Shown: positions 8,805 to 17,147 of the stretch, one piece after another
Position numbering within the stretch: the first letter of the stretch is position 1
Layout of the letters: every line of letters starts with the position of its first letter
DNA from: an uncultured Sutterella sp.
GTDB lineage: Bacteria; Pseudomonadota; Gammaproteobacteria; Burkholderiales; Burkholderiaceae_F
Direction: 5' to 3'
Assembly (NCBI GenBank): GCA_934255515.1
Contig: CAKQON010000004.1
Span: 3,794-67,793, forward strand
DNA: 64,000 bases
Notes under the pieces: model-generated
The model's database searches: none
Told to the model about the DNA's origin: nothing
Seen by the model: only the letters and a program-made list of their open reading frames with translations
Position numbers and translations under genes: made by a program

Positions 8805-9668
8805 ATGCAAAGCCTCTGGATGCTTGCCGCAGCCTTCCTCTTTTCGCTGATGGCCGTCTGCACGAAGCTCGGCGCAGAGCACTTCTCCACCTTTGAGCTT
8901 GTCTTTTACCGTTCGCTTTTCGGCATGATTGTGATCGCGCTCTGGGTGCTTCTTAAGCGGCAGACGCTCCGGACGCAATTCTTCTTTTCGCATATGAAGA
9001 GAAGCTTCTTCGGCACGCTCGGCCTCACGATCTGGTTCTGGACACTCGGCGTGCTGCCCCTCGGCACGTCCATGACCCTCAACTACACAAGCCCGCTCTA
9101 TATGGCGCTCTTCGTTTCCGTGATTGCGCTTCGGGCCGGCCGCCGTCCGAGTCTCGGGCTTCTCGCTGCCATTGCAGCGGGCTTCATCGGCGTTGTCCTC
9201 GCGCTTCGCCCGGAAGTGCATGCGGGCGAAGAACTCGCCGCCGCGATCGGGCTTTCCTCCGGATTCTTCTCTGCGCTCGCCTACATGCAGGTCAAGGGGC
9301 TCACCAAAATCGGCGAACCCGACTGGCGCATTGTGTTCTACTTCACGCTTTTCGGAACCGTCTGCGGGCTCCTCGGACAGCTTGTCACTGCGGGCGGCCT
9401 TAACCCGATCCGGGCCGAGGACCTCCCGGCGCTCCTCGGCATCGGCGTAACGGCAACCCTCGCGCAACTTTGCCTCACCCGCGCATGGGGCGCCGGCAAC
9501 ATGCTTCTCACGAGCGCGCTCCAGTTCTCCGCCATTGTCTTTGCCGCCGTGCTCGGTCTCCTATTCTTTGCCGAACCCATTGCTCCCGCCACAGCGATCG
9601 GCATCGCCATCATCATCGTGGCAGGCGTTTCGGCCACAGTGCTCACGAAGCGAACGCCGCAGAAATAA
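8805..9668 (+). CDS. EamA-family (DMT superfamily) transporter
   Basis: 287 residues made almost wholly of about ten hydrophobic helices arranged as two EamA repeats (about 4-135 and 150-280). It begins MQSLWMLAAAFLFSLMAVCT, and a characteristic FWTLGVLPLGTSMTLNYTSP lies in the first repeat. These proteins move small metabolites or drugs across the inner membrane; the substrate is not deducible. It follows the aspS terminator, so it should have its own promoter. It converges on the minus-strand Toprim gene with only four bases between stop codons and no terminator. Confidence 0.9.
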   Translation: MQSLWMLAAAFLFSLMAVCTKLGAEHFSTFELVFYRSLFGMIVIALWVLLKRQTLRTQFFFSHMKRSFFGTLGLTIWFWTLGVLPLGTSMTLNYTSPLYMALFVSVIALRAGRRPSLGLLAAIAAGFIGVVLALRPEVHAGEELAAAIGLSSGFFSALAYMQVKGLTKIGEPDWRIVFYFTLFGTVCGLLGQLVTAGGLNPIRAEDLPALLGIGVTATLAQLCLTRAWGAGNMLLTSALQFSAIVFAAVLGLLFFAEPIAPATAIGIAIIIVAGVSATVLTKRTPQK

Positions 9669-9672
9669 AGCT

Positions 9673-10686
9673 TCAGCGGATTTCCAGTCTGCCGCCTGAA
9701 CGAAGAACGTCATTCCAGTCCGTTCCGGGTTCAGGCGGAATACGGACCGTCACCTCGATATCCGGGCGGCTTCTGCGGATGCGGGCGGCCAATTCATAAG
9801 CCCCCGCCGCTCCGGCATAAGAACGGTCGTTGTCGCCGCAGATGTGAATCTTCTTCACGCCTTCGGGCACCTCGCCGAACTTTCTGAAGCCTGTGAGCGA
9901 AATGGCGCTCCAGACAGGGAGCCCCGTCATTTCATGAACGGACAGCGCGGTTTCGATGCCTTCGGCAAGGCAGAGAATCGCCGTAGGAGGGAAGAGCCGG
10001 ATGAGACCGTCCTCAATTGCGCCCGGAGCGAGCTTTTTGGGAGACGAAAGAGGCGCCTTGCCGCCGTCAGGCGTCAGAAAGGTTCTGTGAAGCGTAATGA
10101 TCCCGCCGCTCCCGTCCGTCACTGCCGCGAGAAGCGCGGGGAACCTGCCGGCAGAACGGCATTCTCCGTCCTCATTCGTTTCCCAGGCCTCAGCCTCCGC
10201 TTCCGCACGGAGCATTGCGCTCGCGTCGCAAGCCCCGAGTCCGCGCGAAGCGAGGTACTTCCACTGAGGCAATTCGCGGCTCAGGTCCCTGAGCGGTACG
10301 GCCGCATTCCAGCAGGCGAGATTGCGCTCCCTTCTGCGAACGGTTTTTTCTGCTTCCAAAAGCCCCTCCGGACGGGGGCGAAAGCTTTCACGCTGATGCT
10401 CAATGCCGAGATATGCCTCCAGCCAGCGCAGCGTTTGCGGAAAGGTTGCTCCCCTGAAGCGCTTCACCAGCTCAATGCCGTCGCCATACCCGCAGCCCCT
10501 GCAGTACCAGCGCCCATCGGGCTCGTTGCGCTCTCCTCTGAGGAGACTGAAGCGATCCCGTCCGCCGCAAAGCGGGCATGGACGATTTGACTTTACAAAG
10601 TGCCCGGGATCCATCCCGGCAGCGGCGAAAATTTCGGGCCAGCGCCCCTGAGCCGTATGTTTGATGGGGTTGAGGGCAGAGTCCAT
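9673..10686 (-). CDS. Primase-like protein: CHC2-type zinc ribbon plus Toprim domain, no helicase
   Basis: 337 residues. The N-terminal zinc ribbon has CPLC (Cys37, Cys40) and CRGC (Cys62, Cys65) around GGRDRFSLL, as in phage and plasmid primases of the P4-alpha/DUF7146 type. The C-terminal Toprim fold has the catalytic Glu in LAEGIETALS (Glu242) and the acidic pair GDND (Asp285, Asp287), ending in DWNDVLRS. Such modules normally precede a helicase in phage, plasmid or island replication proteins; none follows here and no other mobile-element gene is nearby. It lies 29 nt behind a BamE-like lipoprotein gene. It could be a domesticated phage remnant or a dedicated nucleic-acid enzyme; no function is claimed. 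Confidence 0.82.
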   Translation of the reverse strand: MDSALNPIKHTAQGRWPEIFAAAGMDPGHFVKSNRPCPLCGGRDRFSLLRGERNEPDGRWYCRGCGYGDGIELVKRFRGATFPQTLRWLEAYLGIEHQRESFRPRPEGLLEAEKTVRRRERNLACWNAAVPLRDLSRELPQWKYLASRGLGACDASAMLRAEAEAEAWETNEDGECRSAGRFPALLAAVTDGSGGIITLHRTFLTPDGGKAPLSSPKKLAPGAIEDGLIRLFPPTAILCLAEGIETALSVHEMTGLPVWSAISLTGFRKFGEVPEGVKKIHICGDNDRSYAGAAGAYELAARIRRSRPDIEVTVRIPPEPGTDWNDVLRSGGRLEIR

Positions 10687-10715
10687 TGAGGCCGCTCCCG
10701 GGTGAAATGAAAAAA

Positions 10716-11225
10716 TCAGAACGAAAGCAGCCAGTGATCCTGGTCCTTCCAGGGATCAAGCGTATAGCCCACTTCCGTCACAATGCCCTCAGGGTTGAAC
10801 TGCACCCAGCAGGCCATGTCGAAAGCACCTTCATCCTTGAAGCGGTACATCCAGGCATGCTGGTTTGAGAGAGCAAACTCGTACTTCTGCGCGCACTTGC
10901 CGAAGAGATTCCAGACATCTTTTTCAGTGGAGACGCCCGGCTTGATGAGAGCAAAGTGTTCGCGATCGAGCGCATTGATGCGGCTCACGAGCTTCCCGGT
11001 CTTGTCGAGCGTAAGCCACCAGACTTCCTGCGCGGCGCCCTGGCCGGAGTAAACGAGCCGCGTACTGCCGTCGGGCAGCGTCACGCGGGCGTCGGGGTTG
11101 CCGAGATATTCAACAATCTGGCTGTCGCTCTCCCCCATATCCAGGAGCTGCGGATGCGCGCAGGCAGCAAGAAAAAAGGGAAGAACCAGCGCAGCGCAAA
11201 GCGCTCTGCAAAGACGCTTCTTCAT
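10716..11225 (-). CDS. BamE/SmpA-like outer-membrane lipoprotein
   Basis: 169 residues starting MKKRLCRALCAALVLPFFLA with the lipobox LAAC at about residues 18-21. The mature part (GESDSQIVEYLGNPDARVTL and later LIKPGVSTEKDVWNLFGK) carries two copies of the short BamE-like pattern in which a GxS/T...LGxP segment predicts a small alpha/beta fold. I moved the start from 11282 to 11225 because that Met begins the signal peptide and overlaps the upstream stop as ATGA. Similar lipoproteins assist outer-membrane protein assembly; this one is not the canonical bamE by context. Confidence 0.8.
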   Translation of the reverse strand: MKKRLCRALCAALVLPFFLAACAHPQLLDMGESDSQIVEYLGNPDARVTLPDGSTRLVYSGQGAAQEVWWLTLDKTGKLVSRINALDREHFALIKPGVSTEKDVWNLFGKCAQKYEFALSNQHAWMYRFKDEGAFDMACWVQFNPEGIVTEVGYTLDPWKDQDHWLLSF

Positions 11226-11485
11226 TTTGCCTTTCCTTTCGGGAGCGACTCCACCGGAGCAGTCTTCTCGGCCCAGTCGCACTCGAGATCATCAATCAGA
11301 CGCTTCATCGCGTCCTTGAATTCCTTTTTGCCGACGCCGAGGAGAACGGCATCCTCATAGCTTTCGGCAAGCAGCTCAGCGATTTCGTGCCAGTTTTCCT
11401 CGAGCACGCGCACCGACTCCGTGCAGGAAACGGTCGTACCGTCGCAGCGCAGCCATTCGCGCGGGGCTGGTATGGGCTTTTTCAC
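11222..11485 (-). CDS. Small conserved hypothetical protein (87 aa)
   Basis: The 87-residue product begins MKKPIPAPREWLRCDGTTVS and is mostly helical by composition (EENWHEIAELLAESYEDAVL), charged, and without signal or membrane segments. Its ATG overlaps the aldolase stop by 4 nt and its own stop overlaps the lipoprotein start by 4 nt, so translational coupling makes it a real gene. I do not recognise the family. A role linked to its neighbours is possible but not shown. Confidence 0.75.
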   Translation of the reverse strand: MKKPIPAPREWLRCDGTTVSCTESVRVLEENWHEIAELLAESYEDAVLLGVGKKEFKDAMKRLIDDLECDWAEKTAPVESLPKGKAK

Positions 11486-12144
11486 TCTTTGTCTCCTGGC
11501 TGACGTCCGTACGTTTTGAATTTCTGAACGACCTGCGCCATCTCATCAGCCGGAATGAGGCGCGGTTCTCCAAGCGAACGAACAATACAGTACTGCCGGG
11601 CGAGATTTTCTACTTCGGCAAGAAGCTGAATGGCTTTCGCGAGCGTTTTCCCGATCGCGAGCGATCCATGGTGCTCGAGCAGGCAGGCATTCTTCTTCCG
11701 GAGCGATTCGGCTGCGCGAACGGCAAGCGCGTGCGTGCCGAAGGTCTCATAGGGAACCACATCAATTGAATCGCCGCCGGCTGCGGCCACCATATAGTGA
11801 AAAGCCGGGATCGGCATGTTCTGGCACGCCAGAGCCGTAGCGTAGGCCGAGTGGCAGTGCGCGACGGCTCCTGCATCAGTCCTCGCGCGGTACACCTCGG
11901 CATGCATCTCCCACTCGGAGCTCGGAAGCCTCCTGCCCTGGGATCCGCCGCTTTCAAGATCAATGAAAACGATGTCTTCGGGAAGCAGCGTTTCGTACGG
12001 GACTCCGGTCGGCGTAACCAGAAAGCCGTCCCGGAAGCGCGCGGAGATGTTCCCGGATTTATTGACGTTGATGCCGCGGCTGTTGAGTTCGCGCGCCGTT
12101 TCAATCACGGCGCGCCTCAGCGCAAGTTCCTCAGAGTCCTGCAT
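11482..12144 (-). CDS. Class II aldolase, fuculose-1-phosphate aldolase type; probable methylthioribulose-1-phosphate aldolase
   Basis: 220 residues with the class II aldolase/adducin motifs: SGNISAR near residue 30, PSSEWEMH with Glu78 where FucA has its catalytic Glu73, the zinc ligands HCH (His96, His98) and a third His in LLEHHGSLAIG (His158/159). The FucA-like Glu argues for an aldolase rather than the related MtnB dehydratase. It overlaps mtnA by 14 nt. In the DHAP shunt of Rhodospirillum rubrum and some E. coli, such an aldolase splits 5-methylthioribulose-1-phosphate (or the 5-deoxy analogue) into DHAP and an aldehyde; assignment here rests on this pairing. ATG 12144 fits the family N-terminus better than 12174. 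Confidence 0.85.
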   Translation of the reverse strand: MQDSEELALRRAVIETARELNSRGINVNKSGNISARFRDGFLVTPTGVPYETLLPEDIVFIDLESGGSQGRRLPSSEWEMHAEVYRARTDAGAVAHCHSAYATALACQNMPIPAFHYMVAAAGGDSIDVVPYETFGTHALAVRAAESLRKKNACLLEHHGSLAIGKTLAKAIQLLAEVENLARQYCIVRSLGEPRLIPADEMAQVVQKFKTYGRQPGDKE

Positions 12145-13225
12145 TTGCAATCTGATCCTGGAAGGCCGCAGCAAGGTTGGTGGGCGAAAAAACGCCGCGC
12201 TCGGTAATGATGCCGGTGACGAAGCGGTTGTGCGTCACGTCGAATGCCGGGTTTGCCGCCGACTCATTGGGAGAGGCAAGCTGCAGGGTGGCAACCTCTC
12301 CCGAACGATCAATCCCTCGAAGCGAAAGCACTTCGGACGCTGAGCGGTTTTCAATCGGGATTTCCCGCTTGCCGTCATTCAACTTCCAATCGATCGTCGG
12401 CGAAGGCGCCGCCACATAGAAGGGAATTTCATTGTCCTTGGCAGCGAGCGCCTTGAGATAGGTGCCGATCTTATTGGCAACGTCGCCCCGGCGCGTAATG
12501 CGGTCGGCGCCGACGATGACCATGTCGACCGCGCCCTTCTGCATGAGTTCGCCGCCGGCATTGTCGGCAATGATGGTATGGGGGACGCCCTGCTGCCCGA
12601 GCTCCCAGGCCGTGAGGAGCCCCTGATTGCGGGGCCGCGTCTCATCTACCCAGACATGCACGGGCGTGCCTCTTTCAAAGGCGAAGTAAATCGGCGCGAG
12701 CGCCGTGCCGTAGTCGACGGTAGCGAGCCACCCGGCATTGCAGTGCGTGAGGATGTTGACCGGCCGGCGCAGCTTTCTGTAGAGCTCTGCAATCAGACCG
12801 TAGCCCGCGTCGCCGATCGCGCGCGAAAGCATGACGTCTTCCTGCGTCATCGCTTCTGCGAGCTTCACGGCAGCCGCAAACCTCAGGGACGGCTCCCGGG
12901 GCAGAAGCGCCGCGAGCATCCGCTGCACAGCCCAGGAAAGATTCACCGCTGTCGGGCGAACATTCTGAATCTGTTCGGCAGCCTTGAGGAGAGCGGCATT
13001 TTCAGGATTTTCCTTGGTCGCAAGCACAACAGCCCAGGCGCCGGTAATGCCGATCAGCGGGGCTCCGCGAACGCGCATCACATCAATCGCCTCCACGCAG
13101 TCGCGCCAGTCTGAAAGTACGCGCTTTTCAAATCGATAGGGCAGAAGCGTCTGATCGATGATCTCGACGGCCGTTCCGTCATCGAGTGCGCGAATGGTGC
13201 GGGTGGGGATGCCATTGACCTTCAT
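12131..13225 (-). CDS. mtnA: Methylthioribose-1-phosphate isomerase
   Basis: 364 residues, the usual MtnA length, related to eIF2B subunits. It begins MKVNGIPTRTIRALDDGTAV and contains the family motifs MRVRGAPLIGITGAW, LTHCNAGWLATVDYGTAL (catalytic Cys) and VDMVIVGADRI (catalytic Asp). It isomerises 5-methylthioribose-1-phosphate to the ribulose form in the methionine/MTA salvage route. ATG 13225 has a perfect GGAGGT Shine-Dalgarno; the longer frame to 13360 is unlikely. It heads the minus-strand cluster. mtnP, mtnK, mtnC and mtnD are not in the window, so the remaining steps must be elsewhere or absent. Confidence 0.95.
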   Translation of the reverse strand: MKVNGIPTRTIRALDDGTAVEIIDQTLLPYRFEKRVLSDWRDCVEAIDVMRVRGAPLIGITGAWAVVLATKENPENAALLKAAEQIQNVRPTAVNLSWAVQRMLAALLPREPSLRFAAAVKLAEAMTQEDVMLSRAIGDAGYGLIAELYRKLRRPVNILTHCNAGWLATVDYGTALAPIYFAFERGTPVHVWVDETRPRNQGLLTAWELGQQGVPHTIIADNAGGELMQKGAVDMVIVGADRITRRGDVANKIGTYLKALAAKDNEIPFYVAAPSPTIDWKLNDGKREIPIENRSASEVLSLRGIDRSGEVATLQLASPNESAANPAFDVTHNRFVTGIITERGVFSPTNLAAAFQDQIANAGL

Positions 13226-13461
13226 ACATTTACCTCCGGGGAATCTGCTCAGCCGCTGAAAGCGGCATGTCGCGTGCAGGGCCGCTCTCCGGAAAAGAAC
13301 CTGCAGAGAGTTGAAGCTTTGCGCGCTTTTGAAGCAGAGAAGAGCCGGAAATATTCGCAAAAACCGATCCTCCGGCTCCTATATTGCAGTTTAGCAAGCA
13401 CTTGCCGGAAGGTCTCTCCGGCTACACTCTCGAGTGCACGCACTTTCCGCATGGCCGATTC

Positions 13462-16161
13462 ATGTTGAGCTCAAAGCTATCCGCCGCACTTTCCCCGCGC
13501 TCCGTCGCCGTTATCGGCGCGAGCAGCAACCCGGGCAGCCGCGGCTATTACGTCTGGCGCTCCGTTCTTCTTTCGACGGGACTCGAACGCCTGTGGGCGG
13601 TAAATCCCAAGTACCGCTTCATCGGCGTGCGTCCCTGCTTCGCGGATGCATCCAGAATTCCGGCGGACAAAATCGACCTTGCCATCCTCTGCGTAGGAAG
13701 AAAGCACCTTCCCGCCGCACTCAGGCAACTCGCGAGCAAACCGCCCGAAGCGGTGCTCTTCGCACCCCAGGAGGAAGGTCCGCTCTCCGACCGTTTTGAA
13801 ATTGAAGAGCTCCTCGAATCAGCCCGCGCGATGGGGGCAAGACTCATCGGCCCCAATTCCATCGGCGTCCTGAATCCCGCCAAGGGCATCAATGCAAGCT
13901 TCTGGCCGAGAATGCCTCAGCCGGGCGGAATTGCGCTCATCACCCAGTCGGCCATGGTTGCGACCGGGCTCATGGATCATGCAGAGGAATCGCGCCTCGG
14001 CTTTGCCGGCATCATCAACACCGGACTCGAAGCCGACATCAGCATGGCCGAGTGCATTGAATGGTTCTCTGCGAATGCCGCGGCCCGCGTGATTGCGATT
14101 GAAGTTGAGGCGCTGCGGAACCCGCGAGCCTTTGCGTGCGCCGTGAGAAAAGCCTCTCAAACAAAGCCCGTCATCGTGCTTCGCGCCGGTCCGGGTTCAG
14201 GCTATGCGGCCGACAGACTCGCCGCCGGCCGCTTCGGCACGGATGCGGGCGACAACAGAGCCTTCGATGCGCTGCTTGCCGCTTCCGGCGCTCTGCGCGT
14301 GCGCTCCTATGAGGAATTCTGCGCGGCGGCGGCAGCTTTTTCCTCGGGCACGCTTCCGGCCGGCCGCTCTGCCGCCATCATCGCCAACGACAGCGGCGTA
14401 GCCGCGCTCACGGCCGATGCCGCCGACTCCGCGGGGATCCTCATCCGGGGGCTTTCCAATCGAACCATTCAGGCGCTCCACAAGGCGCATCCGGAAGAGC
14501 ACATCCCCGTCAACCCCGTCGTCCTCGGCGCAAGCGCTCCCGGAGAACGCTTTGCCGGAACCCTCAGCATGGTGCTTGACGACCCCGGAATCCACGGCGC
14601 TGCCGTGGTTGTCGGCCCGAGCCCGGTTTCAACGCTCGATCCGACGCTCTCTGAAATCGCCCGCGCAGCCATGAAGACCTATAAGCCGGTCTTCGTTTCC
14701 TGGATCTCGAGCCGCAGCACGCCGGTCGTGCGCCGGCAGCTCGCGGCATTCCCTGATTCGCGCATCATCCCCGTACGGACGCCAGAGCTCGCAATGCGCG
14801 CCTTCGGTCTTCTTGCGGAACGCGAGGACCTCATCCGCGAGCGCCGCTCGCCGCCTCAGCACGGCAGAAGCTCGCTCAAAAAAGAGGAGCTTGACGGCAT
14901 CCGCATGCTTTTTGAGCATGTCCTTCATTCTGGCCGCCACGTGCTCGGGCCCCGGGAAGTGCGGGAGCTCATCAGTGCGCTCGGGCTTCTGCCGGTCCCG
15001 GCAAAGCTCACCACGTCGCTGGCGCAGGCAATTGATGCCGCAAAGGAAATCGGCTGGCCCGTCGCCATCAAGGCCGTAAGCGAAGGGCTCGGAAGCCGCA
15101 GTGCCTCGGGCCTCGTTTTTCTTTCCATTTCGGGCCCGGACGAACTGGCTCAGGCCTGGGAAAAGCTCACCGCAAATCTTGAGGTTTTTTCTCCTCTTGC
15201 CCGTCCCGAAGGCGTGCTGGTCGAAAAAATGGCGTCCCACTCCCTTGAACGCGAACTTCGGCTTTCCATCAGGCTCGACGCCGTGCTCGGCCCCGTCGTG
15301 GAATTCGGCGGCGCAGGCCTCGCGTCCTCCCTCTACGGCGACCGCGCCGTAGGGCTCCCTCCCATTTCCCGCCTTGCGGCCGAACGAATTGCCAGAGCGC
15401 CTAAAGCTGCTCTTGCGCTCGGCGACTACCGCGGCCTTCCGGAAATCAATTGGGAGACGCTTTTCAGCGCGATCTGCCGGCTTTCGGATCTCGCCGCCGC
15501 GGTTCCGGCGCTCCGTGAGCTTCGCCTGGAACCGGTGGTGCCGGTGCCTGAAGGCCTTCTCGTGCTAGACGCTGAAGCTGCGCTTTACGATGCGCCTCTC
15601 GCCGCCGACCGCTGCTTCAGTCATCTTGCGCTCCAGCCCGCCCAATGGGAGCTCCTGCGTCCCATCGAGCTTCGTTCCGGGAGAACGCTCTATCTGCGCG
15701 CACTTATTGAAGACGATTTCCCGCTTCTGAAGGCCTTCATTCAGGATCTCTCGGAAACCTCCCGCTACTATCGCTTCCACACGAATGCCGCGCTTTCCGA
15801 TGAGCGCATTGCAGAGCTCTGCCGTCCGGACTGGTCGGCAGGCGGCGCCTGGGTGCTTGCCGAATCGCGGGACAGGTCCGCGCGCATCGCCGCATGCGGA
15901 CGATGGTCGGCGCTTGCCGAAGATGAAGCGGAATTCGGCCTTTGCGTGCGTGACGACATGCATCGCCTCGGCATCGCCCGCAGGCTTCTCCACTGGCTCG
16001 AATCCGAAGCATTCCTCGAGGGTTTCCATAAAATGACGGGCTACGTTCTGCGCGGCAACGAACCGATGGAAAGCTTCATGCGGTCAGGCGGCTACGAAGC
16101 TGCTCCCGCTCCGGCGGTTTCCCCGACGGTTGCCTGGAGCAAAACGCTCCGCAACTTCTGA
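13462..16161 (+). CDS. Pat/PatZ-type protein lysine acyltransferase (ADP-forming acyl-CoA synthetase-like plus GNAT)
   Basis: 899 residues. Order: CoA-binding Rossmann domain (about 5-130, starting LSPRSVAVIGASSNPGSRGY), succinyl-CoA-synthetase-like flavodoxin domains (about 140-460), ATP-grasp (about 490-700) and a C-terminal GNAT acetyltransferase (about 730-895) with an acetyl-CoA loop near HRLGIARRLL. The stretch where ADP-forming acetyl-CoA synthetases have their phosphorylated His reads LAAGRFGTDAG with no His. That loss is known in protein acetyltransferases of the PatZ group, so acylation of metabolic enzymes is likelier than acetate activation. ATG 13462 gives the standard N-terminus. 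An enoyl-CoA hydratase follows after 13 nt. Confidence 0.9.
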   Translation: MLSSKLSAALSPRSVAVIGASSNPGSRGYYVWRSVLLSTGLERLWAVNPKYRFIGVRPCFADASRIPADKIDLAILCVGRKHLPAALRQLASKPPEAVLFAPQEEGPLSDRFEIEELLESARAMGARLIGPNSIGVLNPAKGINASFWPRMPQPGGIALITQSAMVATGLMDHAEESRLGFAGIINTGLEADISMAECIEWFSANAAARVIAIEVEALRNPRAFACAVRKASQTKPVIVLRAGPGSGYAADRLAAGRFGTDAGDNRAFDALLAASGALRVRSYEEFCAAAAAFSSGTLPAGRSAAIIANDSGVAALTADAADSAGILIRGLSNRTIQALHKAHPEEHIPVNPVVLGASAPGERFAGTLSMVLDDPGIHGAAVVVGPSPVSTLDPTLSEIARAAMKTYKPVFVSWISSRSTPVVRRQLAAFPDSRIIPVRTPELAMRAFGLLAEREDLIRERRSPPQHGRSSLKKEELDGIRMLFEHVLHSGRHVLGPREVRELISALGLLPVPAKLTTSLAQAIDAAKEIGWPVAIKAVSEGLGSRSASGLVFLSISGPDELAQAWEKLTANLEVFSPLARPEGVLVEKMASHSLERELRLSIRLDAVLGPVVEFGGAGLASSLYGDRAVGLPPISRLAAERIARAPKAALALGDYRGLPEINWETLFSAICRLSDLAAAVPALRELRLEPVVPVPEGLLVLDAEAALYDAPLAADRCFSHLALQPAQWELLRPIELRSGRTLYLRALIEDDFPLLKAFIQDLSETSRYYRFHTNAALSDERIAELCRPDWSAGGAWVLAESRDRSARIAACGRWSALAEDEAEFGLCVRDDMHRLGIARRLLHWLESEAFLEGFHKMTGYVLRGNEPMESFMRSGGYEAAPAPAVSPTVAWSKTLRNF

Positions 16162-16174
16162 AACAAGAGAAATC

Positions 16175-16936
16175 ATGAGCATTCAGACCACCCTTCAATA
16201 CGGGATTCTTCATCTCACCATCGACCGCAAGGAGCGGCGCAATGCACTGACGTGCGACATGTTCCGCGCCCTTGCAAAGGGCCTCAATGATGCAGGGAGC
16301 GACCCGAAAGTCCGCGTCGTGCTGCTTAAGGGCGCGGGCTCCGTCTTTTCCGCCGGCGCGGACCTTGAGGAGATGCTTGCAGCTCCGGAAGATGCGGAAG
16401 CTGCCGCAGGAGAATTTTTCACAGCCATCCGGTCCTTCACGAAGCCCGTCATCGCTCAGGTGAACGGTCCCTGCGTGGGCGAGGCCTTCACGGCGCTCCT
16501 CTACTGCGATCTGGTTTATGCAGGTCCTCATGCGCTTTTCTCGCTCCCCTCGGTGGCGCTCGCACGCACGCCGCGCTGGGGCGCCGGCGCCATCATCACG
16601 GCTGCCGCAGGGTTCCCCAAAGCCGCTGAAAAGCTTCTTCTTTCCGAGCCCATCAGTGCGGATGAAGCGGAAGCGATGCGCCTCATCACGCGCGTCGTTG
16701 AGGACGAGCACCTCGACAATGTCGTCGCTGCCAAGACGGCGCGCCTTGCCGTGCTACCGCCCCTTGCCCTAGCCGGCACCAAAGCTGTTCTCAAGGCCGC
16801 CCGCGGCGAGGAAATTGAAAGAAGCATCCGGCTCGAGGAAGAAATTTATGCCCGCCAGAGCGCTACGCCTGAGGCGGCAGAAGCACTCAAAGCTTTCCTT
16901 GAAGGACGGCGCCCGGTCTTCCAGGCGGAAGAATAA
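16175..16936 (+). CDS. Enoyl-CoA hydratase/isomerase family protein
   Basis: 253 residues of the crotonase fold. LTIDRKERRNALTCDM and the oxyanion-hole region SVFSAGADLEEM are clear, followed by KPVIAQVNGPCVGEAFTALL. In canonical hydratases one catalytic Glu lies in the segment that here reads CVGEAFTALLYCDLVY, so activity is plausible. The exact acyl-CoA substrate is unknown. It lies 13 nt after the Pat-type gene and probably shares its transcript, which would end at the strong terminator at 16980-17013. Pairing of an acyl-CoA enzyme with a protein acyltransferase hints at a common acyl-CoA theme; that is inference. Confidence 0.88.
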   Translation: MSIQTTLQYGILHLTIDRKERRNALTCDMFRALAKGLNDAGSDPKVRVVLLKGAGSVFSAGADLEEMLAAPEDAEAAAGEFFTAIRSFTKPVIAQVNGPCVGEAFTALLYCDLVYAGPHALFSLPSVALARTPRWGAGAIITAAAGFPKAAEKLLLSEPISADEAEAMRLITRVVEDEHLDNVVAAKTARLAVLPPLALAGTKAVLKAARGEEIERSIRLEEEIYARQSATPEAAEALKAFLEGRRPVFQAEE

Positions 16937-16939
16937 TTT

Positions 16940-16973
16940 GCACCAAATTTGTGCTCAGGCACCATATTGGTGC
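16940..16973 (+). promoter_or_regulatory. Two NtrC-type binding sites upstream of gltI
   Basis: GCACCAAATTTGTGC (16940-16954) and GCACCATATTGGTGC (16959-16973) both fit the NtrC pattern GCAC-N7-GTGC, with centres 19 bp apart. They begin only three bases after the enoyl-CoA hydratase stop and lie about 90-110 bp upstream of a sigma-54 promoter, the normal distance for an enhancer. Confidence 0.85.
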
Positions 16974-16979
16974 ATTACA

Positions 16980-17013
16980 AAATGCCCTGCAGACGCAATG
17001 CAGGGCATTTTTT
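16980..17013 (+). terminator. Strong intrinsic terminator after the enoyl-CoA hydratase gene
   Basis: AAATGCCCTGCA (16980-16991) pairs perfectly over 12 bp with TGCAGGGCATTT (16999-17010), and the T run extends to 17013. It sits between the NtrC-type sites and the sigma-54 promoter, insulating gltI from upstream transcription. Confidence 0.95.
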
Positions 17014-17048
17014 CTTGTGCGTGCCCCATTTCCTCTGCTCCCCGCGTT

Positions 17049-17064
17049 TGGCACGGCTATTGCT
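17049..17064 (+). promoter_or_regulatory. Sigma-54 (RpoN) promoter of gltIJKL
   Basis: TGGCACGGCTATTGCT matches the -24/-12 consensus (TGGCACG, four bases, TTGCT) without mismatch. GG at 17050-17051 and GC at 17062-17063 are 10 bp apart as required. It faces gltI, whose ATG lies about 85 nt downstream, and has NtrC-type sites upstream. Confidence 0.92.
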
Positions 17065-17147
17065 TCAATAGTTATTACAGGTTCGCCCCGATACGTATAC
17101 GGCACCTGCAGCATTCCAAGAGACCATCCAGAGATCAGGAGCCAGAT

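Noticed and set aside
16815-17147. Upstream extension of the gltI frame
   Set aside because: It crosses the terminator, NtrC-type sites and the sigma-54 promoter, and would put 111 residues before the signal peptide.
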